NCBI RefSeq assembly: GCF_900176405.1
Contig: NZ_FWXJ01000006.1
Span: 1-64,000, forward strand
DNA: 64,000 bases
Direction: 5' to 3'
From: Polynucleobacter kasalickyi
Lineage (GTDB): Bacteria > Pseudomonadota > Gammaproteobacteria > Burkholderiales > Burkholderiaceae
How positions within the stretch are numbered: the first letter of the stretch is position 1; the number at the start of each line of letters is the position of its first letter. The position numbers were made by a program, and so were the translations under genes. A model generated the notes under the pieces. It made no database searches. It was not told where the DNA came from and saw only the letters and a program-made list of their open reading frames with translations. Positions 57,947 to 64,000 of the stretch are shown piece by piece.

Positions 57947-60913
57947 ATGAACCTAACTCGTAAAAGTAGCATTAAGCCTACTGCCGGCTCCACCACTCAT
58001 TTCATTAATCACTTGTCAAGAAGTATGAGTCAAGTGATTCCAACGATGGATCGTCGCTCTTTTCTAAAGCGCTCTGGTCTTGGTGTTGGGGTGGGGATTG
58101 CAGGAACTCAATTAACTTTAGTAAAAAAAGCAAAAGCGATGGGCTCAAAGCCTAGTGCAGAGCAGGGTATTGTTGTTAAAAGAACAGTTTGTAGCCATTG
58201 CTCAGTTGGTTGCGCCGTCGATGCCGTGGTTGAAAATGGCGTTTGGACGCGTCAAGAAGCGGTGTTTGACTCCCCAATTAATATGGGCGCACATTGTGCG
58301 AAGGGCGCTGCCTTACGCGAACATGGACACGGTGAATACCGTTTGAAATATCCAATGAAGTTGGTAGATGGTAAATACAAGCGTATTTCTTGGAATACTG
58401 CCTTAGATGAAATTTCTGCCAAAATGCAAGAGTTGAAGAAAGACAATGGTCCAGATTCATTGTTCTTTATCGGTTCATCCAAGCACAATAACGAACAAGC
58501 CTATTTATTAAGAAAATTTGTCTCCTTCTTTGGTACAAATAATACCGATCACCAAGCACGTATCTGCCACTCCACTACGGTTGCTGGCGTTGCGAATACC
58601 TGGGGTTATGGTGCGATGACCAATAGTTACAACGATATGCAAAATGCGAAAGCAGCAATGTATATTGGTTCTAACGCGGCAGAAGCTCATCCAGTTTCTA
58701 TGTTGCATTTGTTGCATGCGAAAGAGAGTGGTTGTAAGGTCATTGTGGTTGATCCGCGCTATACAAGAACAGCAGCAAAATCTGACCAATATGTGAGAAT
58801 TCGTTCGGGTTCAGATATTCCATTTTTATACGGTATCTTGTATCACATCTTTAAAAATGGTTGGGAAGATAAGAAGTACATCAATGACCGTGTCTATGGC
58901 ATGGAAAAGATTAAGCAAGAGGCTTTAGAAAAGTGGAGTCCAAAGGTCGTAGAAGAGGCTTGCGGTGTACCAGAAGAGCAAGTATATTTGGTCGCTAAAA
59001 CTTTATCAGAGAATCGTCCATCAACTATCGTTTGGTGTATGGGTCAAACGCAACACACAACCGGAAATGCGATTGTACGGATGTCTTGCCTAGTGCAGTT
59101 GGCTTTAGGTAATATCGGCAAATCGGGTGGCGGTACAAATATTTTCCGCGGTCACGATAACGTACAAGGTGCGACTGATGTCGGACCAAACCCTGATTCT
59201 TTGCCTGGTTATTATGGTTTGGCAGCAGGTGCTTGGAAGCATTTCGCGAAAGTTTGGGATGTTGACTACGATTGGATCAAAGCGCAATATGCTCCAAACA
59301 TGATGGAAAAGTCTGGCACGACTGTTTCACGTTGGGTTGATGCTGTGCTTGAGAAAAATGAATTAATCGATCAACCAACGAACGTTAAAGGTTTGTTCTT
59401 CTGGGGTCATGCACCAAACTCACAAACCCGTGGTTTGGATATGAAGAAAGCCCTGGATGCGCTTGAATTGCTCGTTGTAGTTGATCCGTATCCAAGTGCA
59501 ACGGCAGCGATGGCAGCAATGAAGTCAGAAGGTACTGTGAATGCAAAGAGAGCAGTTTATCTATTGCCTGCTGCAACTCAGTTTGAAACCTCCGGAAGTT
59601 GTACTGCATCGAATCGCTCGATTCAGTGGCGCGAAAAAGTGATTAATCCACTATTTGAATCTGTACCGGATCATACTTTAATGCAGGCATTTGCAGATCG
59701 TCTCGGTTTTGGTAAAGAGCTTTCTAAGAACTTCAAAATGTTGGACGTGAAATATGCGGGTCAAGCTTGGAAAGAGCCGGAAGTTGAATCGATCTTAGGC
59801 GAGATTAACCGTTCTTGCTGGACTATCGGCTATACAGGTCAAACTCCAGAACGCTTAAAAGCGCATATGAGAAACATGCATTTATTTGATGCTAAGACGT
59901 TGAAGTCACGTGGTGGCAAAGACCCAGTGACAGGATATGACACTACTGGCGATTATTTTGGTTTACCTTGGCCTTGCTATGGTACTGCAGAAATCAAACA
60001 TCCAGGTTCACCGAACTTATACGACACAAGTAAGCATGTCATGGAAGGTGGCGGTAATTTCCGTGCGAACTTTGGTGTTGAGAAAGAAGGCGTAAATTTA
60101 TTAGCAGAAGATGGGTCTCATTCCGTAGGCGCAGATATTAAAACTGGTTATCCAGAATTTGATCACATTCTTTTGAAGAAATTAGGTTGGTGGGGTGATT
60201 TAACGGAAGCTGAACAAAAAGCGGCTGAAGGTAAAAACTGGAAGACCGATTTGTCTGGTGGTATTCAGCGAGTAGTGATGAAGCATGGTTGCCATCCATT
60301 TGGTAATGCGAAAGCGCGTGCTGTTGTTTGGAACTTCCCTGATCCAGTCCCGCAGCATAGAGAGCCTTTATATGGCACACGACCAGAGTTAACGGCAAAA
60401 TATCCTACTCACGCCGACAAAAAAGCCTTCTGGAGATTGCCAACACTTTATAAAACTTTGCAAGACAAAAACATTGCAGATAAGGTTTATGAAAAGTTCC
60501 CAATTATTTTGACTTCAGGCCGTTTAGTTGAGTATGAGGGGGGCGGTGAAGAGACTCGTTCTAATCCTTGGTTAGCTGAATTGCAACAAGAAAACTTTGT
60601 TGAAATTAATCCTAAGGCTGCTGCAAGTCGTGGCATTAAACATAACGATTTTGTTTGGGTAAAGAGCCCAACTGGCGCAAAAATTAAAGTTCGTGCATTG
60701 GTAACGAATCGAGTGGATGAAGAGCATGCCTTTATTCCATTCCACTTTTCTGGCTGGTGGCAGGGTAAAGACATCATTGATTCTTACCCAGAAGGAGCTC
60801 ATCCAATCGTGCGTGGTGAAGCAGTCAATACTGCGACAACTTATGGCTATGACAGTGTGACGATGATGCAAGAAACGAAAACAACTGTTTGCCAAATTGA
60901 AAAATTTGCCTAA
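57947..60913 (+). CDS. fdnG: Formate dehydrogenase alpha subunit (molybdopterin, Tat-exported)
   Basis: The catalytic subunit oxidising formate to CO2 with a bis-MGD cofactor. A twin-arginine signal DRRSFLKRSGLG (35-46) lies after a 34-residue leader. The [4Fe-4S] cluster is bound by VCSHCSVGC (C82, C85, C89) and C117. Active-site cysteine C207 in ARICHSTT takes the place of selenocysteine, so no Sec machinery is needed. IYIGSNAAEAHPVS, WGHAPNSQTRG and the C-terminal MopB domain follow. The length of 988 residues is close to FdnG/FdoG. Downstream are the beta and gamma subunits. Confidence 0.95.
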   Translation: MNLTRKSSIKPTAGSTTHFINHLSRSMSQVIPTMDRRSFLKRSGLGVGVGIAGTQLTLVKKAKAMGSKPSAEQGIVVKRTVCSHCSVGCAVDAVVENGVWTRQEAVFDSPINMGAHCAKGAALREHGHGEYRLKYPMKLVDGKYKRISWNTALDEISAKMQELKKDNGPDSLFFIGSSKHNNEQAYLLRKFVSFFGTNNTDHQARICHSTTVAGVANTWGYGAMTNSYNDMQNAKAAMYIGSNAAEAHPVSMLHLLHAKESGCKVIVVDPRYTRTAAKSDQYVRIRSGSDIPFLYGILYHIFKNGWEDKKYINDRVYGMEKIKQEALEKWSPKVVEEACGVPEEQVYLVAKTLSENRPSTIVWCMGQTQHTTGNAIVRMSCLVQLALGNIGKSGGGTNIFRGHDNVQGATDVGPNPDSLPGYYGLAAGAWKHFAKVWDVDYDWIKAQYAPNMMEKSGTTVSRWVDAVLEKNELIDQPTNVKGLFFWGHAPNSQTRGLDMKKALDALELLVVVDPYPSATAAMAAMKSEGTVNAKRAVYLLPAATQFETSGSCTASNRSIQWREKVINPLFESVPDHTLMQAFADRLGFGKELSKNFKMLDVKYAGQAWKEPEVESILGEINRSCWTIGYTGQTPERLKAHMRNMHLFDAKTLKSRGGKDPVTGYDTTGDYFGLPWPCYGTAEIKHPGSPNLYDTSKHVMEGGGNFRANFGVEKEGVNLLAEDGSHSVGADIKTGYPEFDHILLKKLGWWGDLTEAEQKAAEGKNWKTDLSGGIQRVVMKHGCHPFGNAKARAVVWNFPDPVPQHREPLYGTRPELTAKYPTHADKKAFWRLPTLYKTLQDKNIADKVYEKFPIILTSGRLVEYEGGGEETRSNPWLAELQQENFVEINPKAAASRGIKHNDFVWVKSPTGAKIKVRALVTNRVDEEHAFIPFHFSGWWQGKDIIDSYPEGAHPIVRGEAVNTATTYGYDSVTMMQETKTTVCQIEKFA

Positions 60914-60941
60914 ATAACAAAAGGAATAAAGGAAAAATATC

Positions 60942-61565
60942 ATGGCAAGAATGAAATTTATTTGTGACTCAGAGCGTTGTATTGAATGTAATGGTTGTGT
61001 AACAGCCTGCAAAAACGAACATGAGGTACCTTGGGGGGTTAATCGTCGTCGCGTGGTGACAATTAACGATGGCGAAATTGGTGCGGAGAAGTCTATCTCA
61101 GTAGCCTGCATGCATTGCTCAGATGCGCCTTGTATGGCTGTTTGCCCAGTGTCTTGTTTTTACAAAACGGACGAAGGTGTCGTACTGCATAATAAAGATA
61201 CTTGTATTGGCTGTGGTTACTGCTCTTATGCTTGCCCATTTGGCGCTCCTCAATTTCCTAGTCAAGGAACCTTTGGTATGCGCGGCAAGATGGACAAGTG
61301 TACTTTCTGCGCTGGTGGTCCTGAAGAGAATGGCTCTGAAGAAGAGTTTGAGAAATATGGGCGCAACCGTTTATCTGAAGGTAAATTACCGGCTTGTGCT
61401 GAAATGTGTTCTACCAAAGCATTGCTTGCGGGTGACGGCGATGTGATTTCTGATATTTTCCGTAACCGGGTTACTCATCGTCAAAAAAATGGTAAAGCCG
61501 CTGGTGGCGACGTATTTGGTTGGGGATCAGCTTACGGTAAGCCAACTCAGGGAGCAAAATCATGA
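60942..61565 (+). CDS. Formate dehydrogenase beta subunit, four-cluster ferredoxin
   Basis: A 207-residue electron-transfer subunit. Four cysteine sets are visible: CIECNGCVTAC, CMHCSDAPCMAVCPVSC, CIGCGYCSYACPFGAP and CTFC paired with CAEMC after a long loop. The size fits the short beta subunit lacking the C-terminal membrane anchor of FdnH. It passes electrons from the alpha subunit to the cytochrome b subunit. AAAGGAATAAAGG precedes the ATG. Confidence 0.94.
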   Translation: MARMKFICDSERCIECNGCVTACKNEHEVPWGVNRRRVVTINDGEIGAEKSISVACMHCSDAPCMAVCPVSCFYKTDEGVVLHNKDTCIGCGYCSYACPFGAPQFPSQGTFGMRGKMDKCTFCAGGPEENGSEEEFEKYGRNRLSEGKLPACAEMCSTKALLAGDGDVISDIFRNRVTHRQKNGKAAGGDVFGWGSAYGKPTQGAKS

Positions 61566-61786
61566 GAACTTTAGGGATCATTGTTTCCATGGGCCTTGTG
61601 GCTCTTTTGTCAGCTTGCTCTGAAAAGCCACAATTTTTAGGTAGTAATAAAGCGGATGCAGCTGCTTACACTGGCGCAAAAAATCCTTACGTTGAAAAAG
61701 GATGGAATGCTGGTGATAAGACTAGTTGGGAAATGCAATTACGTGCCAGAGCACAAAATCAGAATGAATACACTAAAACAGAGTAA
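61562..61786 (+). CDS. Small lipoprotein of the formate dehydrogenase locus
   Basis: A 74-residue predicted lipoprotein with a signal peptide and the lipobox LLSACS (cysteine 19). The mature part contains PYVEKGWNAGDKTSWEMQL, a repeated theme in such proteins, and is polar. Start overlaps the beta-subunit stop (ATGA). It would be tethered to a membrane, perhaps close to the exported dehydrogenase. Function unknown. Confidence 0.75.
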   Translation: MRTLGIIVSMGLVALLSACSEKPQFLGSNKADAAAYTGAKNPYVEKGWNAGDKTSWEMQLRARAQNQNEYTKTE

Positions 61787-61809
61787 TCGCTGGTAGATAG
61801 AGAGAACGT

Positions 61810-62928
61810 ATGAAATTTTTTAAAAATATACTGATTCAACTGACTTGTTTATTAAGCTTGTCAGTGATGCTACCTACTATAGCGGCTGAACCTGCGACGG
61901 CGAACTCAGCGGTAACGCTCCCCGGGGTAGAGTCTGCCAATATTATGGATGTGGATACAAGATCTGACGCGCAAGCACAGCGCGAACGAGCAATCACTCA
62001 ACCAGCTAATAATGCGCCATTTTGGCGTGCAGTGAATTCTGATACAGCACATTATGTCAGTATTCCTAACAAAGAAGCTGGTGTTTTGATTCAGAAATCC
62101 GGACAAGATTGGCGTTTGTTTAGAAACGGTATTATTACTGTTTTCGGTGGCTGGTTGATTATTTTGGTAGTGAGCGCAATTACGATATTCTACTTTTTCA
62201 AAGGCCCCATCAAATTAGAGCACCCAAGAACAGGTAAGCTCATTGAGCGTTTTACCGCCATTGAAAGACTTGCTCATTGGACCATGGCCTATAGTTTTGT
62301 GGCTTTGGCAATTACCGGCTTGTTTATTTTATTTGGTAAATATGTGGCCTTGCCAATTGTTGGTTCTTATCTGTTTGGCTTGTTTTTGTTTTTATTCAAG
62401 AACGTTCACAATTTAGTTGGTCCGCTCTTTACTGTCAGCGTGATTGTGTTTTTTGTGATGTTCGTTAAAGACAATATTCCTGGACCGTCCGACTGGGCTT
62501 GGATTAAATCCATGGGTGGGGCAAGGGGTCATGCTGCAGCTGGACGCTTCAACTTCGGCGAAAAAATGTGGTTTTGGATTGGTATGACTACGCTAGGTTT
62601 AATCGTTTCTGCCTCTGGCTGGGTCCTTGATATGATCGTACCGGGCCTTGATTACTGGCGTGGCACGATGCAAATTGCGAATGTCATTCATGGTATTGCA
62701 GCTCTTTTCATCATCATCTTTGCAATGGGCCACATTTATATCGGCACAATTGGCACAGAAGGTGCGATTGATGGTATGAAAACTGGTTATGTAGACGAAA
62801 CATGGGCTAGACAACATCACAGTATGTGGTTAGAAGATATTGAGTCTGGAAAGATTCCTGCTTCACGTGAGCCTGAGAAATCTGCTTCAGCGGATTTGGC
62901 TAAAAAAATTCTACGGAGTACTTCATGA
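61810..62928 (+). CDS. fdnI: Formate dehydrogenase gamma subunit, cytochrome b556
   Basis: The membrane anchor with b-hemes that passes electrons to quinone. 372 residues with an N-terminal signal-like segment (about 1-26), a periplasmic stretch, then five hydrophobic segments (about 111-133, 156-175, 185-203, 245-263, 290-315). Heme histidines likely include those in IERLAHW (about 155), FKNVHNL and VIHGIAALFIIIFAMGHIYIG. The N-terminal periplasmic extension is longer than in E. coli FdnI. Confidence 0.9.
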   Translation: MKFFKNILIQLTCLLSLSVMLPTIAAEPATANSAVTLPGVESANIMDVDTRSDAQAQRERAITQPANNAPFWRAVNSDTAHYVSIPNKEAGVLIQKSGQDWRLFRNGIITVFGGWLIILVVSAITIFYFFKGPIKLEHPRTGKLIERFTAIERLAHWTMAYSFVALAITGLFILFGKYVALPIVGSYLFGLFLFLFKNVHNLVGPLFTVSVIVFFVMFVKDNIPGPSDWAWIKSMGGARGHAAAGRFNFGEKMWFWIGMTTLGLIVSASGWVLDMIVPGLDYWRGTMQIANVIHGIAALFIIIFAMGHIYIGTIGTEGAIDGMKTGYVDETWARQHHSMWLEDIESGKIPASREPEKSASADLAKKILRSTS

Positions 62929-63281
62929 AAATATTGAATAAAACAAATTTAATTTCTTTGGTTGTTGTAACTGGAGTGATGGCCTCATTGCAAAGTTTTG
63001 CGAAGTTACCTGACCCAACTCCTGAGGCCAAAGCAGCCGCAGCTCTTACTGCTGCTAAGAATGCACATAATGATAAAGTATCGGCCTATCAATTATGCTT
63101 GGCTCAAGATCGCGTAGCTAAGAAATTTGCGAGCAAACCTCAAGCTGGTGAAAAAGCGATTGAAACTCCAGCTTGTAAAGATCCAGGCAAGTTTGAACCA
63201 CCTGCAGAGTTAGTTGCAGCGGTTCCAGCTGTTACGCCTCCTGCAGCAGCACCTGCTCCTGCAGCTCCTGCAAAGAAATAA
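62925..63281 (+). CDS. Small secreted Ala/Pro-rich protein at the end of the fdh operon
   Basis: A 118-residue protein with a signal peptide (about 1-26, cleavage near QSFAK) and an Ala/Pro-rich C-terminal tail (AVPAVTPPAAAPAPAAPAKK). Two cysteines (near residues 64 and 86) could form a disulfide. Start overlaps the gamma stop (ATGA). No family recognised; location makes it a candidate accessory of the complex. Confidence 0.7.
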   Translation: MKILNKTNLISLVVVTGVMASLQSFAKLPDPTPEAKAAAALTAAKNAHNDKVSAYQLCLAQDRVAKKFASKPQAGEKAIETPACKDPGKFEPPAELVAAVPAVTPPAAAPAPAAPAKK

Positions 63282-63292
63282 ATCCTTCTTAA

Positions 63293-63326
63293 ACCCATTC
63301 TTAAATCATTAAGGATGGGTATTTTT
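63293..63326 (+). terminator. Terminator hairpin that includes the fdhD ribosome binding site
   Basis: Arms 63293-63304 and 63309-63320 pair over 12 bases with one G-T pair, closing a 4-base loop, and a run of five T residues (63322-63326) follows. It lies 11 bases after the previous stop. The right arm contains AAGGA (63311-63315), the likely ribosome binding site of fdhD, whose ATG is at 63327. Confidence 0.75.
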
Positions 63327-64000
63327 ATGCCTGAAATTTACTATCCCCAACTGAGCAATAATGCTCTGCCCGTTACTCACCAAATTGATGTTGTCGATGA
63401 AAAAGGTCGAAAACAGTCGATTTCGATACCTGGAGAGAGGGCGCTGACCATTTATCTCGATAAGAAAGAGATTGTGACCTTAATGACTTTAGGTGCTGCA
63501 CCAGAGGCATTGGTTTTAGGTTACCTTAAAAATCAGCACTTAATCGATACGATTGAAAGTATCGAAAGTATCCAAGTGGATTGGGAAACTGACTCGGCTG
63601 CCGTAAAAACACATACTCCCAAAAGTAATATAGATGCCCTAACTAGCAAAAGAATCGTCACTTCAGGCTGTGGTCAAGGCACTATGTTTGGTGAATTTAT
63701 GGCGGATTTAGATCAGATTCAGTTACCTCCCGATGCGAAGCTTAGTCAGTTGGCTATCAATCAAATCATTGATAGTATTCGAGTCCACCCATCTATTTAT
63801 AAACAAGCTGGTTCTGTGCACGCTTGTGCAGTCTTTAGAGTGATTAATCAGGCTGTGGAACTTTTGTACTTTATCGAAGATGTGGGGCGTCACAATGCGG
63901 TTGATGCGATTACAGGCCTCATGTGGCTTGATCGGCAAGAGGGTGAAAATTTGGTTTTTTATACGACTGGCCGCCTTACTTCCGAAATGGTCATTAAAGG
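63327..64000 (+). CDS. fdhD: Formate dehydrogenase accessory sulfurtransferase FdhD (3' end outside window)
   Basis: FdhD carries sulfur from IscS-type desulfurase to the molybdenum cofactor, which formate dehydrogenase needs. The frame from ATG 63327 is open to the window end (224 codons visible). Signatures: TLMTLGAAPEALVLGYL, VTSGCGQGTMFGEF (the catalytic cysteine region), AGSVHACAVF, EDVGRHNAVDAITG and YTTGRLTSEMVIK. The AAGGA site is folded into the terminator hairpin just before it. It closes the formate dehydrogenase locus. Confidence 0.95.
   Translation, partial: MPEIYYPQLSNNALPVTHQIDVVDEKGRKQSISIPGERALTIYLDKKEIVTLMTLGAAPEALVLGYLKNQHLIDTIESIESIQVDWETDSAAVKTHTPKSNIDALTSKRIVTSGCGQGTMFGEFMADLDQIQLPPDAKLSQLAINQIIDSIRVHPSIYKQAGSVHACAVFRVINQAVELLYFIEDVGRHNAVDAITGLMWLDRQEGENLVFYTTGRLTSEMVIK

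Overview
The window reads as a chromosomal segment of a low-GC, streamlined betaproteobacterium of the Burkholderiaceae, most like Polynucleobacter or a close freshwater relative. This rests on gene order and protein families (gluQ/dnaE, rng-maf-rlmH-rsfS-nadD-hemF-purD, a DUF934-containing cys operon, a DUF3305/DUF3306 formate dehydrogenase locus, DUF3460, 6S RNA beside zapA). It is inference from reading, not from a database search. Genes are tightly packed, with many ATGA and TAATG start/stop overlaps.

Layout. 1-5.2 kb: tRNA-Lys(UUU) with its terminator, a YqhA-type membrane protein, amiC, tsaE, queG and azlCD. 5.2-8.1 kb: a Fur-box-preceded cluster of an outer-membrane barrel protein, an FMN-binding exported protein, an ApbE flavinyltransferase and a His-rich four-helix membrane protein. 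8.1-25.2 kb: housekeeping genes (HbpS-like protein, rhlE, gluQ, dnaE, a GT9 glycosyltransferase, msbA, rng, maf, rlmH, rsfS, nadD, hemF, purD, yebC-type regulator, quinone oxidoreductase). 25.2-26.5 kb: tRNA-Leu(CAA) followed by a gene-poor stretch with a frameshifted DUF2335 gene and a small ORF, resembling an island scar. 26.5-35.7 kb: a Bug-type binding protein, then assimilatory sulfate reduction (cysB, tauE-like, cysI, DUF934, cysH, cysD, cysN, cobA, cbiX). 35.7-40.9 kb: lptG/lptF, pepA, holC, lgt. 40.9-44.9 kb: a malonate module (malonyl-CoA decarboxylase, Bug protein, malonyl-CoA synthetase). 44.9-52.4 kb: TauE-like exporter, 6S RNA, zapA and a coiled-coil partner, cobalamin riboswitch with a btuB-type receptor, panC, scpA, DUF3460, metG. 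52.5-64 kb: mrp, then a complete membrane-bound formate dehydrogenase locus with accessory proteins, running into fdhD, which is cut by the window edge.

How the parts fit. The cys genes form a near-complete route from sulfate adenylylation through APS reduction to sulfide, with the first and last siroheme enzymes attached. The fdh locus encodes structural subunits, a Tat-signal small protein, a TorD-like chaperone, a polyferredoxin and the FdhD sulfurtransferase. The most unusual unit is the Fur-box flavinylation cluster, which looks like an iron-responsive route for moving electrons out of the cytoplasm. Its function is inferred only from domain content and order.
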